This document shows positions 24,228 to 34,200 of a stretch of 64,000 bases of DNA, piece after piece. Numbering within the stretch: position 1 is the stretch's first letter; each line of letters begins with the position of its first letter. The notes under the pieces were generated by a model. It was not told where the DNA came from and ran no database searches. It saw only the letters and a program-made list of their open reading frames with translations. Position numbers and translations under genes: made by a program. Origin of the DNA: Plesiocystis pacifica SIR-1 (GTDB lineage: Bacteria; Myxococcota_A; Polyangia; Nannocystales; Nannocystaceae); contig NZ_ABCS01000035.1 of the NCBI RefSeq assembly GCF_000170895.1, positions 1 to 64,000 on the forward strand, read 5' to 3'.

Positions 24228-25850
24228 TCAGCTCCCTTCGCGGCCGTCGAGGTGGGGCACGAACGCGATCAAGATCATGCTCGGAATCGTGGCCGCGAAG
24301 GTGAACCCAAAATAGGCCGAGAAGCCGATGGCGCCCGCCAAGAAGCCGCTGAGCACCCCCGCGAAGGTGAAGCCCAGGCTCATCAGCGCCGTCACGATGG
24401 CCATGTGCGCGGCTTTGTGACTCGGGTCGCAAGTGCGCATGATGTAGACCATGAACACGGCGGTACCCAGGCCGGCGCCCGCGTGTTCCGCGAGCACGAC
24501 GGCCGTGAGCGGGAGCCAGGCCAGCGCCGAGGCGTCGTCACCAGGTGCGAGGATGGTCGGGTCGGGCAGGGAGGCCACGCCCATGTAGAGGAGGTTGAGG
24601 AGGTTCTGGGCCAGGATGAACGGCCAGATCCACTTGCGCAGGCCGTCCCGGGCGATCAGCCGGCCGCCGATGATCGTGGCCAGGAACGAGGCGAACACGC
24701 CCGCGGTGCCGTTCATGATGCCGTAGACCTCGAGGGGCAGGCCGACGACGTCGTCGAGGAAGGGCCAGCGCATCTTCTGAAGGAAGGACTCCCCCGTCCG
24801 AAACAGCATCACGAAGGCGAGCATGACCCCGACCCGGCGCTGGTCGAGGAAGCTGACGAAGCTCGCCGCGTAGTCGGACACCTCGCCGCGCTCGCGGGCG
24901 GCCTCGAGCCGGCGGCGCAGCCAGGGCAGGGCGGCGAGGATGGCCAGCAGGGCGACGAGGAGCCCGATGCTGACCCACGCGCCGACGCCGAGGTTGGCGA
25001 TCTTGGACAGCACCGGGCGGTGGTCCACGGCCGCGCGCGCGTCGGTGAGCCACCCGCCCATGCGCGCGCCCAGGCCCAGCCACCGCTCGAGCCCGAACAC
25101 CGCCGCGGCGAGGATCAGGGCGATGGCCGCCCGGGGCTTCAACACAGCGCGGAGCAGCTGCGTCGCGGGGCGCTTGCGGTCCTCGACCTGGGGCAGGGCG
25201 AAGGCGTGGTAGGCCAGCATCAGGCCCAGGGCGCCGGCGCAGCCGAGCAGCCCGACGGTCCACCCCGCCCACGCGCAGAAGGTCACGATCGGCCCGCCGA
25301 CCAAGAGCATGGCCAGGCGGTAGGCGGCGGCGCGGTAGCCCACGAAGCGCGACTGCCCGTCGGTGTCGAGGGCCTCGAGGTAGTAGCCGTCGATGGCGAT
25401 GTCGTGGGTCGCCGAGAGCACGGCGAGGACCAGGAAGCCGGCCGCCAGCGGCATGAGGTTGCCGCCCGGCCCGGCGACGCTGGCGAGCAGCGCGAGCGCG
25501 ACGATCAAAGCGACGAGCACGATCTCCGTGCCCACCAGCCAGCGGCGCTTGGTCTCGTAGCCGTCGACGAAGGGCCCCCACAGGAACTTGAGGTTCCACG
25601 GCAGGTGGAACAGCGAGGTCAGCCCGATGACCTGCAAGCTCGCGCCGAGCTCCTTGAACAGGATGTCGGCGAGGTTGTTGACGATGGTGTAGGGGAAGCC
25701 CTCGGCGAAGTAGGTGCTCGACACCCACAGGTGCGGGCTGCTCAGGGCGCCGCGGATCCGCGAGGTCGTCGGGGCCTCGGCTCGCGCGCCGCCGGAGCCC
25801 GCCGACGCCGGCTGCTCGGCTGCGGTCTCGGCTGGCGTTGGCTCGGACAC
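24228..25850 (-). CDS. MFS permease, AmpG-like
   Basis: Twelve- to fourteen-helix transporter of 540 residues. The N-terminal block HLWVSSTYFAEGFPYTIVNNL and the following LPWNLKFLWGPFVD are characteristic of the AmpG/PAT (acetyl-CoA transporter-like) branch of the major facilitator superfamily, and THDIAIDGYYLEAL is another conserved block. AmpG carries anhydro-muropeptides into the cytoplasm for cell-wall recycling; members here may do that or carry related solutes. A variable Ala/Ser/Pro-rich N-terminal tail of about 30 residues precedes the first helix. The upstream membrane-protein gene starts 47 bases away on the same strand. Confidence 0.8.
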   Translation of the reverse strand: MSEPTPAETAAEQPASAGSGGARAEAPTTSRIRGALSSPHLWVSSTYFAEGFPYTIVNNLADILFKELGASLQVIGLTSLFHLPWNLKFLWGPFVDGYETKRRWLVGTEIVLVALIVALALLASVAGPGGNLMPLAAGFLVLAVLSATHDIAIDGYYLEALDTDGQSRFVGYRAAAYRLAMLLVGGPIVTFCAWAGWTVGLLGCAGALGLMLAYHAFALPQVEDRKRPATQLLRAVLKPRAAIALILAAAVFGLERWLGLGARMGGWLTDARAAVDHRPVLSKIANLGVGAWVSIGLLVALLAILAALPWLRRRLEAARERGEVSDYAASFVSFLDQRRVGVMLAFVMLFRTGESFLQKMRWPFLDDVVGLPLEVYGIMNGTAGVFASFLATIIGGRLIARDGLRKWIWPFILAQNLLNLLYMGVASLPDPTILAPGDDASALAWLPLTAVVLAEHAGAGLGTAVFMVYIMRTCDPSHKAAHMAIVTALMSLGFTFAGVLSGFLAGAIGFSAYFGFTFAATIPSMILIAFVPHLDGREGS

Positions 25851-25896
25851 CTTCTCCGGGGGCTAGCACGAAAGCGCCGGGGCCCAGAGTTTTTGG

Positions 25897-27396
25897 TCAG
25901 CGCGGAGCTTGGTCGGGGGGAGCCGCGCTCGCGCCCTCGTCCGCGTTTTCGTCTTCGCGCTCGCTCGTCGCCAGCAGCGTGGCCAGGGCGACCACGCACG
26001 CGGCCCCCAGCCCCAGCTGCGCCCGCGCGAAGGCCTGGGCCTCGTGCCAGCCCAGGAAGTGGCGCCAGACCAGCACGGCGGAGGCCCCCGCGAGGGCCAC
26101 GAGCACGACGCGGAGGACCGTCGACTCCCGGGCCCAGGCCCAGGCCAGGCCCACGCAGGCCAGGGGCAAGAGCGGGACGAGGTAGCGGTGGTCGAGGGTG
26201 CCGCCGCCCCAGGGCGTGCGGTGCAGGGCGACGGCGAGGACCCAGGGGAGCATGCACAGCGCCGCGATCGCGACCCCGCGGAGCGTCTCGGAGGGCGCCT
26301 CGCCGCGTCGAATTGCGGAGGCCACGGCGGTGACCAGCGCGGCCACACCAGCCAGGCTCAGCGGGCTCTGGGCCAGCATCCCGGCCCCCTTGCCCAGGCC
26401 CCAGGTCACCCACAGGCCCTCGCCCATGGAGCCGGAGAAGGTCGAGCCGCGTTCACGGGCGAAGTCGAAGTTGGTCTGGAAGTCGTAGCCGATCGCCAGG
26501 GGGTGGCCGAAGGCCGCGCCGTGGTAGGCCAGCGTCGCCGCGGCGATCGGCGCGGTCCCAAAAAGCACCAGCGGCCAGCGACGCCAGGGGACGAGCGCGA
26601 GGGTGGCTGGAACGACGGCGAGGATCAGCGCGTAGTCGCAGGCGATCGCCCACGCCCCCGCCAGGCCCGTACCCAGGGCGATCATCACGGTTCGCCGGTC
26701 TCGGCTGTCGGCCGCCGTCGCGCGCAGCCCCGTGGCTCCGAGCACGAAGGCCAGCCACGCCGTCCCAGCGCTCACGTGGGCGAACAGAGCCGTCGAGTAG
26801 GGCCCCCACAGCGTCGCCAGCCCGAGGCTCGCGCAGGCGAACAGCTGCGCGCCCTCGTCGAAGCCCGCCCGCGCGACCAGACGTCGGAGCAGGACCAGGC
26901 CGAGGAGCCCGACCAGCGCGGCGTGGAGGTTGATCAGCACGGAGCTGGCGATGCGATCGACGAGCGAAGCACCGCGGCCCTGGGCGCGGGCGCTGTAGGT
27001 CTGCACGTAGAGCTCCGGGCCCGGGAGGGGATCGACCCGCTCGCCGGCCTTGGCTTGCTCCACCGCGCGGGCGCGGGCGATGGGGTCGAGGCGATCTCCA
27101 ATCCAGATCGCGGGGACTGCGGCGAAGGCCGTCCCCGGCGGTCGATCCGAGTACGCGTGCCCGCCTCGCTCGGCGAGATCGACCTCGAGGGTCAGCGCCC
27201 GATCGGGGTCGATCGTAGCTTCCCCGCGCAGCGCGAGAGCGCGCCCCAGGGCGAGGTGCGAACCATCGTTGCTGCTGAGGATCCCGCCCGAGTTGGCGAC
27301 CCACACGAACACGCAAGAGGCGAGCACGACGCCCCCACCGAGACGCCGGAGCAAGGAGCGCTTGGCGTCCGCTGGTGTGGGAGAAGGGGTGCTCAC
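25897..27396 (-). CDS. Polytopic membrane protein, GT-C glycosyltransferase-like
   Basis: Integral membrane protein of 499 residues with about ten to twelve hydrophobic helices. The first large extracytoplasmic loop contains SNDGSHLALGRAL and later YSDRPPGTAFAAVPA, a pattern like the catalytic first loop (Asp-containing) of lipid-linked-sugar GT-C enzymes such as ArnT relatives. A second conserved-looking loop is TPWGGGTLDHRYLVPLLPL. It may transfer a sugar from a polyprenyl-phosphate carrier to a periplasmic acceptor. Assignment is by topology and loop motifs only. Confidence 0.6.
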   Translation of the reverse strand: MSTPSPTPADAKRSLLRRLGGGVVLASCVFVWVANSGGILSSNDGSHLALGRALALRGEATIDPDRALTLEVDLAERGGHAYSDRPPGTAFAAVPAIWIGDRLDPIARARAVEQAKAGERVDPLPGPELYVQTYSARAQGRGASLVDRIASSVLINLHAALVGLLGLVLLRRLVARAGFDEGAQLFACASLGLATLWGPYSTALFAHVSAGTAWLAFVLGATGLRATAADSRDRRTVMIALGTGLAGAWAIACDYALILAVVPATLALVPWRRWPLVLFGTAPIAAATLAYHGAAFGHPLAIGYDFQTNFDFARERGSTFSGSMGEGLWVTWGLGKGAGMLAQSPLSLAGVAALVTAVASAIRRGEAPSETLRGVAIAALCMLPWVLAVALHRTPWGGGTLDHRYLVPLLPLACVGLAWAWARESTVLRVVLVALAGASAVLVWRHFLGWHEAQAFARAQLGLGAACVVALATLLATSEREDENADEGASAAPPDQAPR

Positions 27397-27650
27397 AGAG
27401 AGGCTTGGATGTTCAGTGCCGATCGCGGAGGGTCGGTCACATCAACGCGATGGAGAGCCGCGAGCTGCGCGGCACTTTGAGGGCATCTTGGCGGAGCATC
27501 TCATTGCAAATGTAAATCAATTCATCATAGTTTTCCCGGTTCAGTTTGGGATGGTCGGGGCATTTCTCCCCACACATTTTTCCAGGTACTGTCTCGTCGA
27601 CATTCCGTGCATTCTTCCCGACGAATGTGGCCGGAGGCAGTGAGCAGGCC
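27397..27650. other. A/T-richer divergent region before the SLC13 gene
   Basis: About 250 bases between divergent genes. The 27480-27620 stretch is visibly richer in A/T than most of the window and presumably carries the promoter of the transporter gene. No discrete element was identified with confidence. Confidence 0.45.
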
Positions 27651-29201
27651 GTGAGCGAAACTTTCGAGCGTGATGCGGGCGTGACTCCTCCCCCGTCAAA
27701 ATTCGATCGAATTCGCGCACAGGTCGGCGCCGGTCTTGCACCTGTGGTGTTGGCGACGCTCCTGCTCGTCCCCACGCCGGGGCTCGAGACGCCCGCCCAC
27801 CGGCTCCTCGCCGTCGTCGCCTTCACGGTCATTCTGTGGATCTGCGAGACCATTCCCCTAGCCATCACGGCCCTGCTCGGTCCTGCGCTCGCGGTGGCTC
27901 TCGGGGTTGGACCCGCCAAGGAGATCTTCGCCCCCTTCGCCCACCCGCTGATCTTTCTATTCGTCGGCGCCTTCATCCTCGCCCGCGCCCTCTCGGTCCA
28001 CGGCTTCGACCGCAGGGCGGCGCTGTGGCTGTTATCCCGGGGTTTCGTGGCCGGATCGCCCCAACGGGCGATGACCGCCGTGGCGGTGACGGCCTTCTCA
28101 TTCTCGATGTGGATCAACAATACGGCGACCACCGCGATGATGATGCCGATCGTCCTGGGGCTGTGCGCGAGCATCCGGGAGGCCTGTCCGGACGATCCCA
28201 AAGTGCTGGAAACGCATGGTCGCTACGCCGAGGGAATGTTGATCTGCACGGCCTACGCAGCCTCCCTCGGAGGCATCTGCACGCCGGTAGGCACGGCCCC
28301 CAATCTGATTGCAATCGCGGCACTCGATCGATTTGCTGGGGTTACGATCGATTTCTTCCAGTGGATGAGCTTCGGTGTACCAATCGGCAGTGCCGCGTTA
28401 ATCGCATTGCTGGTTTTTGCGCGGTTTTACTGGCGACCGGCGGTGTCCGAAGTGACCGAGCTCGACACTCGGGTGCGTCGGGAGTTCGCCGAGCTTGGGC
28501 CCATGAGTCCAAAGGAACGGCGTTCCGTGGCGATCTTTGGCCTGGCCGTGGTTGGCTGGTTGGTGCCCTCGTTGATCCGGCTGGGATGGGGACCGAAGTC
28601 GGAATTGGCCCTTTGGGCAAAAAGCTCACTACCGGAAGGGGTAGTGGCGATTACAGCGGCGGCCTTGCTCTTCGTGGTAGGCCGAGGAGCCCCCTCGAAC
28701 GGCGCTTCCCCCCAGCCGCTCATGACCTGGTCGGAGGCCCAGCGCATCGACTGGGGTACCGTCTATCTGCTCGGAGGTGGCCTCGCGCTGGGCAGCGCGA
28801 CGGTCAGCACGGGCCTGGCCGAAGCCGTTGGAAACGCGGTTGGAGCGGCCCTTGGCGGCGCTCCGCCGCAGTGGTTGTTGATCGTCGTCGTGTCGATCCT
28901 GGTCATCTACCTGACCGAGCTCGTCAGCAACACGGCGACCACGAACATGATGCTTCCAATCGCCATCCCATTGGCGCTTGCGGCGGGGCATCATGCCCTC
29001 CCGGTCGCCCTCGCGGTGGCGCTGGCGGCGAGCTTTGCGTTCATGTTGCCGGTGTCGACTCCACCCAACGCGATTGTATATGGATCGGGCCTCGTCGAGC
29101 TCAAGAGCATGCTCCGCGCAGGTATCTGGATGAACCTGTTGGCCCTCGCGTTGCTGATTTTCATGGGTATCTGGGTGTTGCCGGCCATCCGGTTTCAGTG
29201 A
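27651..29201 (+). CDS. SLC13/DASS-family anion transporter
   Basis: Sodium- or proton-coupled carrier of 516 residues, probably for di- or tricarboxylates or sulfate. Both SNT-type motifs of the family are present: MWINNTATTAMMMPI in the first half and ELVSNTATTNMMLPI in the second. Their paired TP loops also appear (GGICTPVGTAPNLIA and VSTPPNAIVYGSG), so the inverted-repeat transport core looks intact. I start at GTG 27651, where the N-terminus becomes a normal short cytoplasmic tail; GTG 27627 is possible. Codon usage is less G/C-biased than in neighbouring genes, hinting at different ancestry. Confidence 0.87.
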   Translation: MSETFERDAGVTPPPSKFDRIRAQVGAGLAPVVLATLLLVPTPGLETPAHRLLAVVAFTVILWICETIPLAITALLGPALAVALGVGPAKEIFAPFAHPLIFLFVGAFILARALSVHGFDRRAALWLLSRGFVAGSPQRAMTAVAVTAFSFSMWINNTATTAMMMPIVLGLCASIREACPDDPKVLETHGRYAEGMLICTAYAASLGGICTPVGTAPNLIAIAALDRFAGVTIDFFQWMSFGVPIGSAALIALLVFARFYWRPAVSEVTELDTRVRREFAELGPMSPKERRSVAIFGLAVVGWLVPSLIRLGWGPKSELALWAKSSLPEGVVAITAAALLFVVGRGAPSNGASPQPLMTWSEAQRIDWGTVYLLGGGLALGSATVSTGLAEAVGNAVGAALGGAPPQWLLIVVVSILVIYLTELVSNTATTNMMLPIAIPLALAAGHHALPVALAVALAASFAFMLPVSTPPNAIVYGSGLVELKSMLRAGIWMNLLALALLIFMGIWVLPAIRFQ

Positions 29202-29435
29202 GTCACCGTGCCGCTTCGGTCGATTCGCGACATTTCGCTACAGGCCCACAATTCGTCAGGCATGCCTACATCTCGTTTCGAGAGTCGAGTTGGGGGCACA
29301 AATCATCACAGCACGCGGCAAAGATCTGGTCTTTCGAAGCAGAAAGCGATACGCTGACTACAACGGGTATCGCCCTAGCGGCTGAGTTCGGCGTCGATTG
29401 AGGTGACCGGGCCACCGCGGATGACGGAGAGAATC
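29202..29435. other. Intergenic region before the ThDP enzyme gene
   Basis: About 230 bases of moderate GC between two rightward genes. No clear terminator, promoter or repeat was identified by eye. Confidence 0.4.
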
Positions 29436-31163
29436 ATGAGTATCAACTCGTCCCACAAGCTGACGCCGCGGGCTGTGCCCGAGCGGCGGGAGACCCGGGT
29501 CGCGGATCAGATCGCCGAGGTCATGATGCGGCACCGCATCGACCGCGTGTTCGGGATCCCTGGCGGAACGATCTCGCCGGTCTTCGACGCGCTCTACGGC
29601 GCGGGCATCGAGTTGGTCACTTGCCAGCACGAGACCATGGCGGTCTACGCCGCGGCGGGCTACGCCCGGGCGACGGGCTGCCCCGGCGTCGTCGCGGTCA
29701 CCTCGGGCCCGGGCGCACTCAATGCGCTCACGGGCCTCGCGGCGGCCTGCCGCGACGAGCTCCCGGTGCTGATCCTCTCCGGCGAGGCGGACATGCGGAA
29801 CTTCGGCCGCTCGCCCCTCCAAGACGGCAGCGCCTCCGGCCTCGACCTCATGGCGATGGTCCGCCCGATCACCAAGTACGCCGAGCTCGCCCTCCGTCCC
29901 GAGCGCGCCCCCGTGGTGGTCGATCAGGCCCTGTCCGTCATCAACAACCCGCCCTTCGGCACCGCCTTCATCTCCCTGCCCATCAACCTCACCCACTCGA
30001 GCGTGCTCCCGGCACGCATGCCGGTGATGCTCTCGCGGGGCCACGAGCCCGACATCGGGACCTGCCGCCGCATCGCCAACATGCTCGCCGGCGCCTCGCG
30101 GCCCGCGATCTTGCTCGGCGTCGGGGCCAAGCGCTCGGAGATCGGCAACGTGATCCTCGAGATCGCCGAGACCCTGCGCATTCCGGTCATCACCGACATC
30201 GAGGGCAAGGGCGTGTTCCCGGAGACCCACCCCCTGAGCCTCGGGGTGTTCGGCATCGCCAGCCGCGGTGCAGCCAACGCCTACATCGACGAGTCCATCG
30301 ACCTGCTGCTGACCATCGGCTGCCGCTTCGACGACACGAGCACCGGCGGCTACGCCGACGTGCTGCGCCCCAGCTACGGCCAGCTCATCCAGCTCGACCA
30401 CGACCCCGAGCGCATCGGTCGGTCCTACGCGCCCGACGTGGCCATGTGCGCCGACCTCGGCCGGACCCTCCAGCTGATCCAGGAGCACCTGCCCACCCCG
30501 ACGCCGCAGATGATCCTCCACCGCGACCGGATGATCCGCGAGGTCCAGCCGGAGATCATCGAGCCCGAGGTCAACGAGGACAGCCAGGCGCCCCACGACC
30601 CGCGCCTGCTCGCGCCGCTGATGCGCGACATCTTCGGGCCCGAGGCGGTGTTTTGCTGCGACATCGGTAACCACCTGCTGTTCACGGCCCAGAACCTGCT
30701 GGTCGAGCGCCCTGACGGCTTTTGGGTGTCCTACGGCCTCGGCGGCATGGGCTCGGGCCTGGGCACCGCGATCGGCATGCAGCTGGCCTACGGCTACCTG
30801 CGCCAGGTCGTGTGCATGATCGGCGACGGCGGCCTGCTGATGACCGGCAGCGAGCTGGCGACCTGCGTGCGCTACCAGATCCCGCTGGTCACCGTCGTGT
30901 TCGACGATCGTCGCCTGGGCATGGTCGACGACGGCTTCAACGTGCTGTTCGGGCGAACGCCGACCTTCTCGACCCCGGACATCGACTTCGTGACCTTCGC
31001 CCGCTCCATGGGCCTGGCCTCCGAGCGCATCGAGCATCTGTCTCAGGCGCGCGAGGTCATCGAAGCCAACAAGGGCAAGCCCCTGCTCCTGGTCATGCCC
31101 ACGGACCAGAACATCAAGCCCTACAACCCGCGCATCGAAGCGGTCAGCGGCGAAGACGGCTGA
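29436..31163 (+). CDS. Acetolactate-synthase-like thiamine-diphosphate enzyme
   Basis: Thiamine-diphosphate enzyme of 575 residues with the three-domain layout of acetohydroxyacid synthase/benzoylformate decarboxylase relatives. The cofactor-activating Glu is in TCQHETMAVYAAAGYARATG, followed by AVTSGPGALNALTGLA. The C-terminal cofactor motif GDGGLLMTGSELATCVRY ends in VTVVFDD, with Asp where the usual motif has Asn, so metal coordination is slightly atypical. ATG 29436 has GGAGAG five bases upstream; ATG 29421 and GTG 29403 are alternatives. There is no regulatory small subunit nearby, so a role in branched-chain amino-acid synthesis is not assured. Substrate unknown. Confidence 0.78.
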   Translation: MSINSSHKLTPRAVPERRETRVADQIAEVMMRHRIDRVFGIPGGTISPVFDALYGAGIELVTCQHETMAVYAAAGYARATGCPGVVAVTSGPGALNALTGLAAACRDELPVLILSGEADMRNFGRSPLQDGSASGLDLMAMVRPITKYAELALRPERAPVVVDQALSVINNPPFGTAFISLPINLTHSSVLPARMPVMLSRGHEPDIGTCRRIANMLAGASRPAILLGVGAKRSEIGNVILEIAETLRIPVITDIEGKGVFPETHPLSLGVFGIASRGAANAYIDESIDLLLTIGCRFDDTSTGGYADVLRPSYGQLIQLDHDPERIGRSYAPDVAMCADLGRTLQLIQEHLPTPTPQMILHRDRMIREVQPEIIEPEVNEDSQAPHDPRLLAPLMRDIFGPEAVFCCDIGNHLLFTAQNLLVERPDGFWVSYGLGGMGSGLGTAIGMQLAYGYLRQVVCMIGDGGLLMTGSELATCVRYQIPLVTVVFDDRRLGMVDDGFNVLFGRTPTFSTPDIDFVTFARSMGLASERIEHLSQAREVIEANKGKPLLLVMPTDQNIKPYNPRIEAVSGEDG

Positions 31164-31193
31164 GCGGCTCCGGCTTCGCTACAGGCCAAGTCA

Positions 31194-31226
31194 AGAGCGC
31201 CGCGCACGGTTCGTGCGGGGCGCTCT
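31194..31226. terminator. Strong hairpin between convergent genes
   Basis: Fourteen-base arms (AGAGCGCCGCGCAC and GTGCGGGGCGCTCT, one mismatch) around a five-base loop, located between the stops of the rightward ThDP gene and the leftward ATPase gene. There is no T-tract, so it may block read-through from both sides rather than act as a classical intrinsic terminator. Confidence 0.55.
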
Positions 31227-31247
31227 CGCGTTGGGTTGCTCGCCTCG

Positions 31248-34200
31248 CTACTCGTCGCCCTTCAAGAGGGCCTCGATCTCGTTGACCATGAAGGGCACGC
31301 GCAGGCAGGCGCGCTGGTCCGCGGTCACGGGGTCGACCCCGCGCTTGACGATCTCGACCATGCGCGCCTCGACGAGGGGCTCGAGCACCTGGTGCTTCCG
31401 CAAAGTCTCGCCGTCGGCGAGCATCAAGGTCGCGCCCTCGAGCAGGCCGGGCTCGAACTCACGGGGCGCCATGCACAGCGGCTCGACGTTGAGCTGGGCG
31501 AGGGTCGAGCGGACCGTGTCTCGGATCGCGACCTCGGGGTGGACGACCAGGACCTTGCCGTAGTCCTCGGACTCGTCGATGGTCGCGTCGACCTCGAGGG
31601 GGATGCGGCCGAGCAGCACCGTGCGGGCGCGGCCGGCCGTGGCCGTGAGCTCGCCGTTCATGGGCCGGATCAGGGCTTCGCAGGTCTTGAACCCGCCGAT
31701 CACGGGGACGTGGGTGCCGGACCCGCGGGCGAGGACGCGCAGCAGCAGGTAGCGGCCGGGGTTGAGGTTCGCGGAGTCGCGGTTGCGGCGGATGTCGCCG
31801 CTGAGCTCCTCGAGCTCGAGGTCGAGGCTGATCTGCGGCTGGTCGCCGACGGCGTCGCGGCTCGACAGCACCAGGTTGATGATCAACACCTGCAGGTCGC
31901 CGGCGGACACGGGCACGACGATGTCGGGGTTGGAGCAGTTGATGTCGAACACCGAGCCGGGCAGCTGCGGCGCGAGCACGTCCTTGAGCGGCCCGACGAC
32001 CTCGCGGAGCTGGGACTCTTGCACGGGCTCCGAGCCGATGCCCCAGTCGTCGAGGATCTCGGAGTGATCGCTGGTCATCTCCATCGACATGTTGGTCATC
32101 GACAGCTGCGTCGAGGCCTCGTCGAGCAGGCCAGCTTGGGGCAGCTTGGGCGCGTCGAACAGGAGGTTGGGCTGGATGTCCTCGACGAGCGAGGAGTCGT
32201 CGAACTCGAAGGGGTTGTCCTGGGTGCGGCTCGACAGCCCGAGGCGCTTGCCGAACTTGCTGGCGATGTTCTCGTGCTCCTTGGCCGCGCTCACGTTGTC
32301 GACCATGTTGATCTGCGCGAGGGTGCGGTGGGCCTCGCGGGCGCCGAACAGGTCGCCGTGGCTGTCGAGGCCGGCGATGATCTCCGAGGCGTGCTTGCGG
32401 GCCGTGTCCGGCTTGCGGTCGACCATGGCCTTGCGCATCAGCACGACCTGGTAGTGCACGGTCAGCCGCGGCGAGGCGGAGGCGGCCGACTTGAGCTTGC
32501 GGATGGTCTTGCGCAGCAGCTTGCGCTCGTCTCGGGAGGGCAGCTGGTGGTCGAGGATGATCATCGCCGTGGCGAAGTGGTGCTCGAGCAGGAACTCGGG
32601 CACGCCCGGGACGCTGGCGATGATCGCCTGCCCGGCGAGGGCCTGCTCGTAGCCCAGCTTGCGCTCGCCGCTGTAGAGCGCGGCGAGGGCCAGGCTGGTC
32701 TGCGCCAACAGCCGATCGAGGTCCTCGATCTCGGGCTGCTTCACGCGCTGGGCGAGCTCCTGGATGCGCAGCGAGACGTCGGTCCGACCTTGGCGGGCGA
32801 GCACGCACACGCGGATCGACTCGAGGGTCGCGCTGAGGGCGGTCTTGCCGTTGCGCTGGCCCATGGCGATGGCCTCGTCGAGCCAGCCGAGCACCTTGTC
32901 CGCGCGCTCGTGGTTCTTGCCGTAGAGCGCCTTCATCAGCAGCGAGAGCACGGCGACGGACATGTCGCCGGTCTCGCGGAAGGCCGCGATCGCGTCGTCG
33001 AGGAGGTCCTGACCCTCCTCGTAGCGCAGCGAGGGCAGGTAGAGGGTGTGCGCCCGGGTGTGGCAAGCGATGCCCCGGGCCCAGGGATCGCCGGAGTCCT
33101 TGGCGATGTCGGTGAGGTTTTGGAACCGCTTCTCGGCCGTCGAGAAGTGACCGATGGTCGCGCGGATCGAGGCCTCGAAGCTCAAGGTCAGCGCGGCGGA
33201 GGCCGTGCGCAGGCCCTGGGCCATCCACCGGCCCCGGTAGATGCACACGAAGCTCAGCAGCGGGTCGGTGCCGAGGTTCTTGACCACCATGTGGGGGTAG
33301 AGCCCGCACAGCGCGTCGCGGATCTCGGGGCCGTGCGGCGGCTTGCGCAACGTCGCGTTGATCAGCGAGCTGATCACCGAGAGGATCTTGCCGAAGGTCG
33401 TGCGCGGGGTCGGCTCGCCGACGACCTCGAGGGCCATGTCGCCGAGCACCTGGGCGTCGTCGGCCCGCGACTTGAAGAACAGGTAGTGGACGGCCTTGGC
33501 CCCGGCCCGCACGGCGTGGGCCGGATCGGTGCCCGCGATCAGGGCCGAGAACATCTCGATGGCGTTCTCGAAGTCGTCGCTGAGCAGGTAGACGTCGGCG
33601 AGGGCCTCGGCGGCGAGGGAGCGCTGCTTGGGGTCGCGGCTGCGCTCGAGGGCGCACTCGAGGTGCCAGCGCGCGCGCTCGAGGTCGTAGATCGCCAGGC
33701 GCTCGTGGCCGGCCTCGACGTGGAACACCGAGAGGCGGTCGAAGTCCTCGAGCGTCGCCGTGTCGGCCTCGAAGCCGAGCTCGCGGTGGTAGGCGATCTG
33801 GGCCAGGGGGGCGTCCTGCTCGAGCAGCAGCTGGGCCGCGGCGCGGTGCGCCTCTCGGCGCTGGCTCGCGTCGACGGACTCGAGCACGAGCTCGCGGATC
33901 GAGTCGTGGGGGAAGCTGACGCCGATGCTGGTCGGGGTCAGGATGCCGCGGGATACGAGGTCTCGGATGGCGCTGTTGACGTGGTCTTCGTCGTCGGCGG
34001 TCAGCGAGTGGAGCTCGGCGGTGGTGATCGACAGCCCGAGCACGGCGGCCCGCAGCGCCAGGGTGCGGACCTCGGACGCCGCTCCGGCCAGCCGGAAGCC
34101 GAACAGATCGCGGACGTCGGGCTCGTGGTCGATCTCCTCTTGGAGGGAGCGGCGCGCTCGCCAGGTCGAGTCGCCGACCTCGTGGATCAGCAAGCTGCGA

